Assembly (NCBI RefSeq): GCF_026167525.1 | Contig: NZ_CP110679.1 | Span: 3,087,501-3,151,500 of the forward strand | Source: Sphingomonas sp. M1-B02 | GTDB taxonomy: Bacteria > Pseudomonadota > Alphaproteobacteria > Sphingomonadales > Sphingomonadaceae | Direction: 5' to 3' | DNA: 64,000 bases | Part shown: one piece after another, positions 33,239 to 45,358 of the stretch | Layout: every line of letters begins with the position of its first letter | Numbering within the stretch: position 1 is the stretch's first letter | Notes under the pieces: generated by a model | Databases searched by the model: none | Told to the model about the DNA's origin: nothing | What the model saw: only the letters and a program-made list of their open reading frames with translations | Program-made: the position numbers and the translations under genes

Positions 33239-34042
33239 TCAGTGGACGAATCGCGCCACAACGTCGCGGTACGACCGGCTCACCTTCACCGACGCGCCCG
33301 AGTTCAGCACGAGGAAGCATTCGCCGTTGGTGTGCGGCTTCACCTGCCGAACCAGGTCCAGATTGACGATCGTCGAGCGGTGGACGCGCTGGAAGCGGCG
33401 CGGATCGAGGCGCTTTTCCAGATCCTTCATGGTCTCGCGCAGGATCAGCGTATTGTCGCCGGTATAGATGCACATATAGTCGCCCGCGGCGTCGATCCGC
33501 TCGATCGTGTCGACGTCGACGCGGAAGATCTGGCCGCGATCCTTGATGTTGATGAGCTTCTCGAAGCGGTTCGCCGCCATCTCGCCGCCGTCTGCCGCTG
33601 CCATCTCGTCGGCCGCGTCGGGGGCGACCTCGGCCAGCACTTCCTTCAGTTTCTCGACTTCCTCCACGCCGCGCTTTTCGGTCAGCCGCTGGCGGACGCG
33701 ATCGAGCGTGTCGGCGAGGCGGCTCGGCTCGACCGGCTTCATCAGATAGTCCATCGCCTGCGCTTCGAAGGCGCGGATCGCATGGTCCGAATAGGCCGTA
33801 ACGAACACGAAGAGCGGCGGCTCGACTTCCATCAGCCCCTGGACGACCGAAAATCCGTCGAAGCCGGGCATCTGGATGTCGAGGAAGACCAGGTCGGGCT
33901 TGTGGGTCTTGATCGCGCGGATCGCCTCGCGGCCGTTGGAGCATTTGTCGATGATCTCGACGTCCTCATATTCGGCGAGGCGGAGTTCGAGCCCCTGAAT
34001 GGCAAGGGGTTCGTCGTCGACGAGGATGGTTCGGATGGTCAT
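33239..34042 (-). CDS. LytTR-family response regulator
   Basis: 267 aa. The receiver domain has the phospho-acceptor Asp in DLVFLDIQMPGFDG and FVTAYSDHAIRAFEAQAMDY. The C-terminal LytTR DNA-binding domain is INIKDRGQIFRVDVDTIERI, then RFQRVHRSTIVNLDLV and LNSGASVKVSRSYRD. Its ATG overlaps the kinase stop by 4 bp, so the pair is co-translated. LytTR regulators bind tandem direct repeats and often control envelope or exopolysaccharide genes. The adjacent TonB receptor is a natural target to test. Confidence 0.92.
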   Translation of the reverse strand: MTIRTILVDDEPLAIQGLELRLAEYEDVEIIDKCSNGREAIRAIKTHKPDLVFLDIQMPGFDGFSVVQGLMEVEPPLFVFVTAYSDHAIRAFEAQAMDYLMKPVEPSRLADTLDRVRQRLTEKRGVEEVEKLKEVLAEVAPDAADEMAAADGGEMAANRFEKLINIKDRGQIFRVDVDTIERIDAAGDYMCIYTGDNTLILRETMKDLEKRLDPRRFQRVHRSTIVNLDLVRQVKPHTNGECFLVLNSGASVKVSRSYRDVVARFVH

Positions 34043-35181
34043 GCGGCCTCTCGGTTGGGTTCCTCGAGCTGGAACGGTATCTCGATCTCGACGCTGAACC
34101 CCTGCCCCGGGTTCGTACGCGTCTCGAAGCGGTGGTCGGGCCCGAAAGCCTGCGCCAGCCGCTCCCTTATGTTGGTGAGCCCCACACCGGTTGAAAGGGT
34201 CGGCCTTGGTTTGCTTTCGATCAATCCAGGACCGGTATCCGATACGGCGATCTGCACCCGTTCTCCGGCGAGCCGAGCGGTGACGGTGATATCGGCGCCC
34301 TCTTCCTGCGGCGTCACCGCATATTTGATCGCGTTTTCGACCAAAGGCTGGAGCAGCAGCGACGGCAATCGCGCCTTCGCGCAGCGCGGATCGATGTCGA
34401 AATGCGCCCGCATCCGCTCATCGAAGCGCATCTTCTCGATCTCGAGATAGAGCTGCAACGTCTCGACTTCCTGGGCCAGTGTCACATGCGCGGTCGGCTG
34501 GTTGGCGAGCGTATAACGCAGGAAGGAGGAGAGGCGGCTGAGCATGATATTCGCCCGCTCGGTCTGCTTGAGCAGCACCAGCGTCGAGATCGAGTTGAGC
34601 GTGTTGAACAGGAAATGGGGGTTCAACTGATAGCGCAGCATCGCCAGTTGTGCGGACGATGCCTGGTTCTCGAGGATCTGCATCTGATCGATCTGCTGCT
34701 CGACGATCAGGTAGAAATTGATCCCGAAATAGAGCGCCGACCAGCCGGCGAGCACGGTGAAGTTGAGGAACAGGGTGGCGAGCACCAGGCTCAGGCTGAT
34801 CCCCGGCTCGACCGCCTTGATCAGCGAGAAGGTGAAGGCGTCGAGCACCGCATAGATCAACGTCGCCGCGGCGAGCGTCGCCAGCGTCAGTAGGATGCCG
34901 GTGATCCGCGGTAGCCTGCGATAATAGCCGTAGAGCGCCGAGAGCAGCAGCGTCAGGCAATAGCCGACGATCGATTCGATGATCGGCACGATGATATTCT
35001 CGACCGACATCGTGTTGGAGATGCTGGAGACGGTGCGCAGCAGCAGATAGCCGCTCCACCCCGCCGCCTGCAGCATCCAGAAGGCGCGGCCCTTATCCTC
35101 GAAGAAGGGACGCGAGAGCAGGCCGGGGTCCTTCAACGTGGGCGGCATCAGCCGCCGCGCGGATTTGACTGGATTGGGCAC
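34039..35181 (-). CDS. LytS-type sensor histidine kinase
   Basis: About 380 aa. Several N-terminal membrane helices (IIVPIIESIVGYCLTLLLSAL, SLVLATLFLNFTVLAGWSAL and others) lack a recognisable extracellular sensor. The His_kinase motif with phospho-His is LNPHFLFNTLNSIS; ATP-binding boxes are LVENAIKYAV, DTGPGL and GVGLTNIRERL. The GTG at 35181 is preferred, with AGAGGA just upstream; ATG 35148 has no ribosome site and the longer frame runs into the TonB receptor gene. Partner of the overlapping response regulator. Confidence 0.9.
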   Translation of the reverse strand: MPNPVKSARRLMPPTLKDPGLLSRPFFEDKGRAFWMLQAAGWSGYLLLRTVSSISNTMSVENIIVPIIESIVGYCLTLLLSALYGYYRRLPRITGILLTLATLAAATLIYAVLDAFTFSLIKAVEPGISLSLVLATLFLNFTVLAGWSALYFGINFYLIVEQQIDQMQILENQASSAQLAMLRYQLNPHFLFNTLNSISTLVLLKQTERANIMLSRLSSFLRYTLANQPTAHVTLAQEVETLQLYLEIEKMRFDERMRAHFDIDPRCAKARLPSLLLQPLVENAIKYAVTPQEEGADITVTARLAGERVQIAVSDTGPGLIESKPRPTLSTGVGLTNIRERLAQAFGPDHRFETRTNPGQGFSVEIEIPFQLEEPNREAA

Positions 35182-35244
35182 AGCGTCCTCTAACACCGCC
35201 GGCTTCGCGGGGGCAATGCGGCGGCAGGGGTGGGTCGGGGGCCC

Positions 35245-35279
35245 AAACGAAAACCGCCGCCCCATCGCTGGGGCGGCGG
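35245..35279 (-). terminator. Terminator of the TonB receptor gene
   Basis: On the minus strand the stem CCGCCGCCCCA/TGGGGCGGCGG (35254-35264 with 35269-35279, 11 bp, 4-nt loop) is followed by TTTTCGTTT. It separates the receptor from the downstream kinase gene, so the two-component pair is likely to have its own promoter. Confidence 0.8.
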
Positions 35280-35306
35280 CTTCGTCTAGGCTTGGTTGGG
35301 TCGAGT

Positions 35307-37970
35307 TTAGAAGCCGACTACCAGCGAACCGATGAAGGTGCGCGGATAACCGATCTGCGAGTTCGGCGCCGAGCCATAATTGGTGATCGTACCCGCCGTG
35401 TTGAAGGTCGGGCCCTGGTTGAGGTTGCCGGCAACGCCGCCGACCCACAACTCGTCGAACGCGTTGAGCACGTTCAGCTGGAAGAAGGTCGTGTCGTTCA
35501 GGCCGGCCCATTCGAGACCGATACGTGCGTTGAGGTCGACCAGCGTGTAGGCCGGGATCTTGTTCCCGAAGACCTGGTAGGTCGTGCCCGCGACGATCGC
35601 GCGCACCGGCTCGTTGGTGTCATAGACGTAGCGGGGACCGGTACGCTTGACGTTGAAGCCGAGCTCGACCGGGCCGAGGATCGCCTGTGCGCCACCGCCG
35701 AAGGTGTAGACCGGCGCGCCGGCCTCACGCTTGCCTGCGGTCGGAGCGAACACTGCCGTGCCGGCCGGGCCGAATGCGCTGGCAATCGACGTACGACCGA
35801 TCTGGACGTCCTGCTGGATTTCCGAGTCGAGATACGACCCGAAAGCATAGACGTTGAGTTCACGGATCGGCTGATAGGCGATGCTGCCGTCGATGCCGGA
35901 CTTCTTCACGCGACCGAGGTTGCGATAGATCGTGCGGTCCAGTTCGGCGTCATAGGCAGAAGCGAGCCGGTTCTTATAGTCGGTGTACCAGATGCTGACC
36001 TGCGCCTGGATGGCCGACGAGCGATAGCGAACGCCGGTATCGAAATTGTCGGTCGTCTCCGGCTCGGGATTGGCCTGCTCGGCGCTGCGCGGGAAGTAGA
36101 AGGAGTTGTACAGATTGTCCGTGCCCGGAACCTGGATACCCTTGGAATAATTGCCGAACAGCGAGAAGCGATCGCTGATGTCGGCGGTGTAGCCGATGCT
36201 CGGCAGCAGCTTCTTGTAGTTGAACACGCGCTTCTGCGGTCCCTGGGTTGGGAAGACGCCCACGCCGGGAACATTCTGCGTCGGGTTGGTGGCCAGATAG
36301 GCGGCCTGACCGGCAGTGTCGGGGCCGAAGCACTCGACGAAGCCTGCTGCGCTCGACGTGGCGCAATAGTTGGTCAGGTTACGCTTGAAGAAGGGCATGC
36401 TCAGCCCTGCCTCGATACGGACCGTCTCGTCGAAGAAGCGGCCGTTATACTGGATCGCGCCCTTGTGCAGGATCGCGAACGACAGACGGTCGCGCTTCTG
36501 CGGAGGGTTGCCGTTCACGTCAACGACAGCATTGTTGACCGGGAACACGTCGTACGGCTGACCATCGAGCTGCAGGAAGCCGGTCTCGCCGGTCTGGCGA
36601 TGGCGAGCGCGATCGTAGGTGTAAGCGAGGCGGACGCTCTGCGTTGGGCTGAGATCGTAACGCACAGACGAGATCACGCCGATGCGGTGCGTCTGGGTCT
36701 GGCTGGGCGCGAGGACGCGAACAGTGTCGAGCAGATCGCCGTCGCCGTTGAGGTCACGACCGAAATAGGGCGTGCCGCCGATATAGCCGACCTGGCAGCT
36801 GACTGCGGCGCCGTTGGGCGTCGTGTTGCAGTTTGCATTGCCGCCGGTGCCGTTGACGTCGCGACGCACTTCCTGGCCGACTGCGGTGCCACCGCCATTG
36901 GCCTTCACATATTGGAAGCTCGGATCGACCGCGAGGACGAGGCCCTCGGCCAGCGTGAAGCGCGATGCGCCGCGGATGTTGCCGGTGTTCGACGGGTTGA
37001 AACGCTCGTCGAAGATCGAGCCGCAGCCGTTTGCGACGTCGGCAACGCCGGCGCGGGCGACGGTGTTGATGGTGCAGAGCGGCACGTCATACTCGCGCTC
37101 GTCCTTGGAGATCGGGAAGCGGTTGTTCGAGTTTGGACCCACGACGCGGGCGCCGGTGACTGCCGCGGTGTCGGTGCGCAACGGCACCGAGCCCTGGAAG
37201 TTGTTGCGATTCTCATTGTAGTGGCCGGCGAGCGAGATGAAATCGCCGCTGCTGCCCAGCGGCTGATAGATGCGGCCGTTATACTGCTGCTTCTCGACCT
37301 GCGCGCGCCGGTTGAAGGGCGAAACGTTGCGCGCGGTGCTGGCTGCGAAGAAAGCGCGCGTGCCGAACGGCGTGAACTCGCCGGTGTCGACCATGCCGAA
37401 GATACGGAAGAATTCGAAGTCGCCGACCGAGCCCAGCAGCTTCACGCCGAAATCCTGGCCGGGAACGCGCGTGCGATAGTTGACTGTCGATCCGGTCGCC
37501 GATGCGGTCGGGCTGTCGATGTCGGTCGTGCCGAGGTTCACGTTGACCTGCTCGATCACTTCCGGATCGAGCTGCTGGTTGGAATAGATCGCGTAGTTGC
37601 CCGAATCGTTGAGGGGTACGCCGTCGAAGGTCTGGCTGATACGGTCTGCCGAAAAGCCGCGGATCGTCATCGTGCCGCCCGAGGAACCGAACGGATCGTT
37701 ATTCTGGAAGCTGACACCCGGAAGCTGGTTGATCACATCGTTGATGGACTGGCCCGGCGCCTGGCGCTGGATGAACTCCGAAGTGAGAACGCCCTTCGCC
37801 TTCGACGTGTCGGGAACGACAATGCCGTTCACGCCGTCGTTGGTGCGGGTTCCCGAAACCACGATTTCCGCGTCGTTATCGAAGTCGATCGAGCCGGTCG
37901 ACTGCGCGTAGGCGCTCGCAGGAATCATGAGCGCGGCAAAAGCCACGCCGGCGAAAAACTTGGTGCGCAT
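35307..37970 (-). CDS. TonB-dependent outer-membrane receptor
   Basis: 887 aa from the ATG at 37970 with signal peptide MRTKFFAGVAFAALMIPAS, then AYAQ. The TonB box may be DAEIVVSGTR. The plug domain has the classic SINDVINQLPGVSFQNNDP and GTMTIRGFSADRISQTFDGV. The barrel continues to a terminal Phe (IGSLVVGF), as required by BAM. Several Cys in the loops (CTINTVARAG, CNTTPNGAAVSC) may form disulfides. The substrate (siderophore, glycan or other) cannot be read. Sphingomonads encode many such receptors. Confidence 0.93.
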   Translation of the reverse strand: MRTKFFAGVAFAALMIPASAYAQSTGSIDFDNDAEIVVSGTRTNDGVNGIVVPDTSKAKGVLTSEFIQRQAPGQSINDVINQLPGVSFQNNDPFGSSGGTMTIRGFSADRISQTFDGVPLNDSGNYAIYSNQQLDPEVIEQVNVNLGTTDIDSPTASATGSTVNYRTRVPGQDFGVKLLGSVGDFEFFRIFGMVDTGEFTPFGTRAFFAASTARNVSPFNRRAQVEKQQYNGRIYQPLGSSGDFISLAGHYNENRNNFQGSVPLRTDTAAVTGARVVGPNSNNRFPISKDEREYDVPLCTINTVARAGVADVANGCGSIFDERFNPSNTGNIRGASRFTLAEGLVLAVDPSFQYVKANGGGTAVGQEVRRDVNGTGGNANCNTTPNGAAVSCQVGYIGGTPYFGRDLNGDGDLLDTVRVLAPSQTQTHRIGVISSVRYDLSPTQSVRLAYTYDRARHRQTGETGFLQLDGQPYDVFPVNNAVVDVNGNPPQKRDRLSFAILHKGAIQYNGRFFDETVRIEAGLSMPFFKRNLTNYCATSSAAGFVECFGPDTAGQAAYLATNPTQNVPGVGVFPTQGPQKRVFNYKKLLPSIGYTADISDRFSLFGNYSKGIQVPGTDNLYNSFYFPRSAEQANPEPETTDNFDTGVRYRSSAIQAQVSIWYTDYKNRLASAYDAELDRTIYRNLGRVKKSGIDGSIAYQPIRELNVYAFGSYLDSEIQQDVQIGRTSIASAFGPAGTAVFAPTAGKREAGAPVYTFGGGAQAILGPVELGFNVKRTGPRYVYDTNEPVRAIVAGTTYQVFGNKIPAYTLVDLNARIGLEWAGLNDTTFFQLNVLNAFDELWVGGVAGNLNQGPTFNTAGTITNYGSAPNSQIGYPRTFIGSLVVGF

Positions 37971-38046
37971 TGGTATTCCCCTGTCGGTGTGCATCGGAAG
38001 CACTGATCACGCGGTGCGGTTCACCGTCCGGGCCGCCCATGCGAGT

Positions 38047-38073
38047 AATTTATGTCGGTCCGATGACAGTCAA
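38047..38073 (-). promoter_or_regulatory. Candidate promoter of the TonB receptor gene
   Basis: On the minus strand TTGACT (38073-38068) is followed after 15 bp by TAAATT (38052-38047), about 77 bp before the start codon. The spacer is short, and a 16-bp reading with AAATTA is possible. The area is AT-rich for this genome. Confidence 0.4.
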
Positions 38074-38134
38074 TCGGAACCAATCGTCCAGCTGTGAGTA
38101 GCGTGCGATTCCACTTTGCTGCGTTGCAAAAAAG

Positions 38135-40222
<2,088 letters not shown>

Positions 40223-40285
40223 TTAGGGGAGGGGCAGGGCGGCGATCAAGCTTGATTGCGTCGCCACAGGCCGCGACAAAGCGCG

Positions 40286-41452
40286 ATGCGTGTCCTGAAA
40301 ATTCTCCTGGCGCTACTGTTGTGGACCGTCGTTGCGGTGTGTCTGGCGCTGACGATCGTGCCGCATTTCCTCGATCGCATCTATTATCGCGGAGCGGCGA
40401 GCAGCCATTTCGACGGCGCGCGCTTCTTCAATCCGGACGGCGACGACGAGCGGATCGCAGCGCCGGGCGGACGCAGCCGCGCGGGCTTCATCGCGCGGCG
40501 GATCTTCGGCGACAGCGACCAGCCCGAATGGCCGGCCGCGGTTGCCGTGCGGACTTCGAAGCCTCCGGCGCGAGTCGAGGGCAGCGCGATGCTCGCGACC
40601 TGGGTGGGGCACGCCACGCTGCTGGTGCAGGCCGATGGCCTCAACATATTGGCCGACCCGATCTGGAGCGAGCAAGCCGGTCCCTTCGGCTTCGGTCCGC
40701 GCCGGGTTGCGGCGCCGGGGGTGCGCTTCGAGGATCTGCCGAAGATCGACCTCATCCTCGTCAGCCACAACCATTATGATCATATGGACCTGGCGACCCT
40801 CAGGCGGCTGTGGGACCGCGATCGGCCGATGATCGTCACGAGCCTCGGCAACGACAGCGTCATCGCGCAGGCCGGCGTGGCCGCGCATGCGCTCGACTGG
40901 GGGCAGCGGCGCGCGGTGCGGCCGGGGGTGGGGGTGACGGTCATGCGCAACCACCATTGGGGCAGCCGCTGGTTCAGGGACCGCAACCGGGCCTTGTGGT
41001 CGAGCTTCGTCGTGACGCTTCCCGGCGGCAATTTCTTCTTCGCGGGCGATACCGGGCTCGGCGATGGCGAATGGCCCGCGGAAGCAGCGGCGCTCGGCCC
41101 GATCCGCCTCGCCGCGATTCCGATCGGCGCCTTCCGCTTCGCGCCCGGGCAGATGTCGAGCGGTAGCCATATCGGTCCGTTGGAGGCGGTCCGGGTCTGG
41201 GAAGGGCTGGGTCGCCCGCAGGCGATCCCGATTCACTGGGGCACCTTCAGGCTCTCCAGCGAAGGCTATGATACGCCCCCGCGCATGCTTGATGCGGCGA
41301 TGCAGTGCGCCGGCGCGGACAGATCCGCCTTCGCGCCGATCGCGATCGGGCAGGCGGTGGCGGTTCCGCCGCTGGGGCAGGCTGCGCCGCAGAGTCGGTG
41401 GGAGGGAGTCGAACGCTGCCGCCGCCAAGGTGTATTCGACCGCTTTCGTTGA
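40286..41452 (+). CDS. Membrane-anchored MBL-fold metallohydrolase (UlaG/NAPE-PLD-like)
   Basis: 388 aa. One N-terminal hydrophobic segment (ILLALLLWTVVAVCLALTIV) anchors or exports it. Metal ligands are the HNHYDHMD motif (HxHxDH), HHWGSRW and FFAGDTGLGDGEW, the pattern of the lipid-hydrolysing NAPE-PLD and UlaG groups; AIPIHWGTFRLSSE completes it. The physiological substrate may be a phospholipid-like molecule (inference). Start at 40286; an ATG at 40256 would put a charged extension before the signal. Confidence 0.85.
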   Translation: MRVLKILLALLLWTVVAVCLALTIVPHFLDRIYYRGAASSHFDGARFFNPDGDDERIAAPGGRSRAGFIARRIFGDSDQPEWPAAVAVRTSKPPARVEGSAMLATWVGHATLLVQADGLNILADPIWSEQAGPFGFGPRRVAAPGVRFEDLPKIDLILVSHNHYDHMDLATLRRLWDRDRPMIVTSLGNDSVIAQAGVAAHALDWGQRRAVRPGVGVTVMRNHHWGSRWFRDRNRALWSSFVVTLPGGNFFFAGDTGLGDGEWPAEAAALGPIRLAAIPIGAFRFAPGQMSSGSHIGPLEAVRVWEGLGRPQAIPIHWGTFRLSSEGYDTPPRMLDAAMQCAGADRSAFAPIAIGQAVAVPPLGQAAPQSRWEGVERCRRQGVFDRFR

Positions 41453-41536
41453 ACGGAACGCGTCGCGCGACGCAGGTGCTTGAGGCGGATCGGAGTCGCG
41501 CGTAGCATCGGGCTAACGGGAGGGGGGCCTGAACCG

Positions 41537-42004
41537 ATGACACGAAGCGCGCTGCAAGCGCCGCACCGCTATGACACCACGATCGATCGCGTCGGCATCG
41601 CGCTGGGCGTCGGCAGTGTGCTGGCGGGCGGGATCATCGTCGGACTGTTGCTGCTCGGCGGACAGCGTGCGCCGCTGACGCTGATGGGTGGATGGGCGAT
41701 CGGCAGCCTGTTTTCGGGCATCGCCATCGCCGCGGTCGGGGGACCGCTCTGGCTGGTGATGCATGTCGCCGGGCTAAGGCGAGCGCGGCATGCCGCTCTG
41801 GTCGGTGCGGTGACGGCGATGGCGATCTTCGTCGGCGCGCAGACCTATGGCTTCGGAATGTTCGAAATGCCGCCGATGGACAATCGCGCCTGGCTGTTTC
41901 GCTGGCTGAGCGCGATCGCCACCAGTGCCTTGCTGGCGGGGATCGCCGCGGCGATCGGCGCGATCATGTGGCGGATCGCCTATCGCCCGCAGCTCGGCGG
42001 CTAG
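41537..42004 (+). CDS. Hypothetical four-helix membrane protein
   Basis: 155 aa. Four hydrophobic segments: IALGVGSVLAGGIIVGLLLL, GSLFSGIAIAAVGGPLWLVM, ALVGAVTAMAIFVGAQTYGF and AIATSALLAGIAAAIGAIMW. No family is recognised. GGGAGGGGGG lies just before the ATG, which supports the start at 41537. It is convergent with the DUF3617-like gene, 6 bp apart. Confidence 0.7.
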   Translation: MTRSALQAPHRYDTTIDRVGIALGVGSVLAGGIIVGLLLLGGQRAPLTLMGGWAIGSLFSGIAIAAVGGPLWLVMHVAGLRRARHAALVGAVTAMAIFVGAQTYGFGMFEMPPMDNRAWLFRWLSAIATSALLAGIAAAIGAIMWRIAYRPQLGG

Positions 42005-42010
42005 GCGCGC

Positions 42011-42559
42011 TCAGCCCTTGCAATCGCCGACGCGGGTGCCGGTCGAGCGCATCTTGACGACGGCGTAGTTCGGCTGGCCGGCCACGCCGCTGCGGTTCTC
42101 CGTCGCGACGTCGAACTGGGTGCTCGATGTCGTGCCCTTGATGAAGATCTCGGTCACGGGTGCCTCGAACTTGCTGCACTTGATGTGCGCATCGACCTGA
42201 CCCGCGCCCGAATTGAAACGGAGGAAGGTGCAGGTGCCGGCGGCCTTCTCCAGCTTCTCGATGTCGAACGGCTTCAATTGCTCGGCAGTGCGGCATTCGG
42301 TGGTGGTTCGCTCCAGCGCCTTGGCGGCGCGGAGCTGCGCCGCGCTGTTCGCACCCGCCTGGACGTCCTCGATCCGCAGCTCGGCCTTCCACAGCCCGGG
42401 CTTGACCGCGGTCTTGGGCGCCGCGGCCTTGAGCAAGCCCGCGACCTGATCGATGTCGGCATTGACGACCTTGATCTCGCCCGTATCGGCGGCGTGTTTT
42501 TCCTCGGCGGACTGGCAGCCGGCCAGCGCAAGCGCTGCGATCAGGACGGAGGCGCGCAT
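42011..42559 (-). CDS. DUF3617-like lipoprotein
   Basis: 182 aa. The N-terminus [18 protein letters not shown] is a lipoprotein signal with the acylated Cys in LALAGC at about residue 15. The rest resembles DUF3617 proteins ([42 protein letters not shown]): secreted, with Cys pairs, function unknown. The ATG at 42559 has a GGGAAGA ribosome site. Confidence 0.72.
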   Translation of the reverse strand: MRASVLIAALALAGCQSAEEKHAADTGEIKVVNADIDQVAGLLKAAAPKTAVKPGLWKAELRIEDVQAGANSAAQLRAAKALERTTTECRTAEQLKPFDIEKLEKAAGTCTFLRFNSGAGQVDAHIKCSKFEAPVTEIFIKGTTSSTQFDVATENRSGVAGQPNYAVVKMRSTGTRVGDCKG

Positions 42560-42612
42560 ATCATCTTCCCTGGAGCTTTTCGCGTGGGCGCTCACACCCC
42601 ATATTGCCAGCG

Positions 42613-44811
42613 ATGGCAATCCAGATTCGCACCAACCTCGCCGAGCCGGATACCGGCGACACCTTCATCCCGCATCGGCCCAACCGGCCGGACAAGCTGG
42701 AGGGGGGCAGGCGTTTCGAACTCGTCTCCGACTATGAGCCGGCGGGCGACCAGCGTTTCGCGATCCCCGAACTGGTCGAGCAGGCGCGCGCGGGCGAGCG
42801 CGATCAGGTGCTGCTGGGGGTCACCGGATCGGGCAAGACCTACACCGTCGCCAAGGTGATCGAGGAATTGCAGCGCCCGGCGCTGATCCTTGCCCCCAAC
42901 AAGATCCTGGCGGCGCAGCTCTATGGCGAGTTCAAGGCCTTCTTCCCGAACAATGCCGTCGAATTCTTCGTCAGCTATTATGATTATTACCAGCCCGAGG
43001 CCTATGTGCCGCGTTCGGACACGTACATCGAGAAGGAAAGCTCGGTGAACGAGGCGATCGACCGGATGCGCCATTCGGCCACCCGATCGCTCCTCGAGCG
43101 CGACGACGTGATCATCGTCGCTTCGGTTTCCTGTCTCTACGGGATCGGCTCGGTCGAAACCTATTCGGCGATGATCTTCGACCTGAAGAAGGGCCAGGTC
43201 GCCGACCAGCGCGAGGTGATCCGCAAGCTGGTCGCACTCCAGTATAAGCGCAACGATCAGGCCTTCGCCCGCGGGAATTTCCGGGTGCGGGGCGACAGCC
43301 TCGAAATCTTCCCGTCGCATTATGAGGATACCGCCTGGCGGATCAGCTTCTTCGGCGACGATATCGAGGATATCACCGAATTCGATCCGCTGACCGGATC
43401 GAAGGTGGCGAGCCTCAACTATGTCCGCGTCTTTGCCAATTCGCATTATGTGACGCCGGGGCCGACGCTCAAGCAGGCGATGGGCGCGATCAAGCATGAG
43501 CTGACCGAACGGCTCAAGGAGCTGGAGGCCGAGGGCAAATTGCTAGAGCTGCAGCGGCTCGAGCAGCGCACCAATTTCGATCTCGAGATGATCGCGGCCA
43601 CCGGCAGCTGCGCGGGCATCGAGAATTATTCGCGCTTCCTCACCGGCCGGATGCCCGGCGAGCCGCCGCCCACGCTCTTCGAATATCTGCCCGAGAATGC
43701 TTTGCTGTTCGTCGACGAGAGCCACCAGACGATCGGCCAGATCAACGGCATGTCGCGCGGCGATCACAAAAGGAAGATCACGCTCGCCGAATATGGCTTC
43801 CGCCTGCCCTCGGCGATCGACAACCGGCCGTTGCGGTTCAACGAGTGGGACGCGATGCGCCCCCAGACCACCTATGTCTCGGCGACCCCGGGCGCGTGGG
43901 AGCTGGAGCAGACCGGTGGCGTCTTCTCCGAGCAGGTGATCCGCCCGACCGGGCTGATCGATCCGCCGGTCGAGATCAAGCCGGTCGAGGAGCAGGTCCA
44001 GGATCTCATCGTCGAGTGCCGCAAGACCACCGAGCTCGGCTATCGCAGCCTCGTCACCACGCTGACCAAGCGGATGGCCGAGGATTTGACCGAATATATG
44101 CACGAGGCCGGGATCAAGGTCCGCTACATGCATTCGGATACCGAGACGCTGGAGCGGATCGAACTGATCCGCGATCTGCGGATGGGCGTCTATGACGTGC
44201 TGATCGGCATCAACCTGCTGCGCGAAGGGCTCGACATCCCCGAATGCGGGCTCGTCGCGATCCTCGATGCCGACAAGGAAGGCTTCCTGCGCTCGGAAAC
44301 CTCCCTAATACAGACGATCGGCCGCGCCGCGCGCAACGTCGACGGTCGGGTCATCCTCTATGCGGATCGCATGACCGGCAGCATGGAGCGCGCGATTCGA
44401 GAGACCGACCGCCGCCGCGAGAAGCAGCACGCGTACAATCTCGAGCACGGCATCACGCCGACCACGATCAAGCGCAACATCGGCGACATCATCTCGCACG
44501 TCGCATCGAAGGATCAGGTCACCGTCAAGATCGACGAGGATCGCCCCCACATGGTCGGCCACAATCTCCGCTCCTACATCGAGAGCCTGGAAAAGAAGAT
44601 GCGCGACGCTGCCGCCAATCTCGAATTCGAGGAGGCCGGGCGCCTGCGCGACGAGATTCGCAGTCTCGAGGCCGAGGAACTCGGATTGCCCGCCAGCGAG
44701 CATAAGGCACCGATTATGGGCCGCTCCAACGAAGGCAAGGCCGGTACCCGCAAGGGGCGCTATGGCAAGGAGAGCAAGATGCGGATGGGTTCGAACGGGC
44801 GGCGGCGCTGA
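42613..44811 (+). CDS. uvrB: UvrABC excinuclease subunit B
   Basis: 732 aa. The helicase-like damage-verification subunit of nucleotide excision repair. Walker [17 protein letters not shown], beta-hairpin [20 protein letters not shown], Walker [14 protein letters not shown], helicase motif [16 protein letters not shown], and a C-terminal UVR domain ([19 protein letters not shown]). Slightly longer than the E. coli protein owing to a basic tail ([19 protein letters not shown]). The ATG at 42613 is preferred to a TTG at 42604. Confidence 0.97.
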   Translation: MAIQIRTNLAEPDTGDTFIPHRPNRPDKLEGGRRFELVSDYEPAGDQRFAIPELVEQARAGERDQVLLGVTGSGKTYTVAKVIEELQRPALILAPNKILAAQLYGEFKAFFPNNAVEFFVSYYDYYQPEAYVPRSDTYIEKESSVNEAIDRMRHSATRSLLERDDVIIVASVSCLYGIGSVETYSAMIFDLKKGQVADQREVIRKLVALQYKRNDQAFARGNFRVRGDSLEIFPSHYEDTAWRISFFGDDIEDITEFDPLTGSKVASLNYVRVFANSHYVTPGPTLKQAMGAIKHELTERLKELEAEGKLLELQRLEQRTNFDLEMIAATGSCAGIENYSRFLTGRMPGEPPPTLFEYLPENALLFVDESHQTIGQINGMSRGDHKRKITLAEYGFRLPSAIDNRPLRFNEWDAMRPQTTYVSATPGAWELEQTGGVFSEQVIRPTGLIDPPVEIKPVEEQVQDLIVECRKTTELGYRSLVTTLTKRMAEDLTEYMHEAGIKVRYMHSDTETLERIELIRDLRMGVYDVLIGINLLREGLDIPECGLVAILDADKEGFLRSETSLIQTIGRAARNVDGRVILYADRMTGSMERAIRETDRRREKQHAYNLEHGITPTTIKRNIGDIISHVASKDQVTVKIDEDRPHMVGHNLRSYIESLEKKMRDAAANLEFEEAGRLRDEIRSLEAEELGLPASEHKAPIMGRSNEGKAGTRKGRYGKESKMRMGSNGRRR

Positions 44812-44889
44812 TCGACCCGGCGGGGACTCTACGTACTATCGCCGAAGGCTCGGCTGTGTTGTGGGTCCGCGCCTCGGGAGAAATCCATA

Positions 44890-45315
44890 ATGCCCTCGAT
44901 CTCACAGCTTTGCGCGGAACATCGGGCTCTTGAAGCCCATGCCGCGCAGTTGCTCCGGATCGTCTCGGCGAGCGTGCCGGATACGGCGGCGGTCGCGGCG
45001 ATGCGGTGGACGATGGCGCAACAGCTTTTCTCGCATTGCGCGCGCAAGGACCGCGCGATTTATGAGGCGTTGCGGGATTCGGGCGACGATGCGGCGGTCG
45101 AACTCGCCGAACGCTATCGCGATCAGCATCGCGCTCTGGCGAGAAGCTTCGCCGCCTATATCGATGCGTGGCCGCTGGGCAGGATCGCCTGCGAATGGGA
45201 AAGGTTCGGCGCAGAATCCGAAGCCGCACTCGAGGCGCTCGCCGCCGGCATCGCGCTGGAGAAGGACGGCCTGAACACGCTTGCCCTGCACGTGATCGAG
45301 GCTCGCGCCGCCTGA
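44890..45315 (+). CDS. Hemerythrin-like domain protein
   Basis: 141 aa, all-helical. Widely spaced histidines and acidic residues suit a non-haem di-iron site: AEHRALEAH, LFSHCARKDRAIYEAL and YRDQHRALA. Hemerythrin-like proteins bind oxygen or NO or repair iron-sulfur centres. The site looks less complete than in classical HHE proteins (several expected H/E positions are Ala or Arg), so metal binding is inference. The gene stands alone. Confidence 0.7.
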   Translation: MPSISQLCAEHRALEAHAAQLLRIVSASVPDTAAVAAMRWTMAQQLFSHCARKDRAIYEALRDSGDDAAVELAERYRDQHRALARSFAAYIDAWPLGRIACEWERFGAESEAALEALAAGIALEKDGLNTLALHVIEARAA

Positions 45316-45358
45316 TCGGCGGTTGAGCCAGCGCAACAGTTCGCCCATAAGGCGCCGC

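Noticed and set aside
35292..38006. A 904-codon open frame on the + strand opposite the TonB receptor
   Set aside because: It is a mirror of the receptor's codon pattern in high-GC DNA: low-complexity Arg/Val/Ala/Glu text, no family motifs, no ribosome site. The minus-strand receptor has a signal peptide, plug and terminal Phe.
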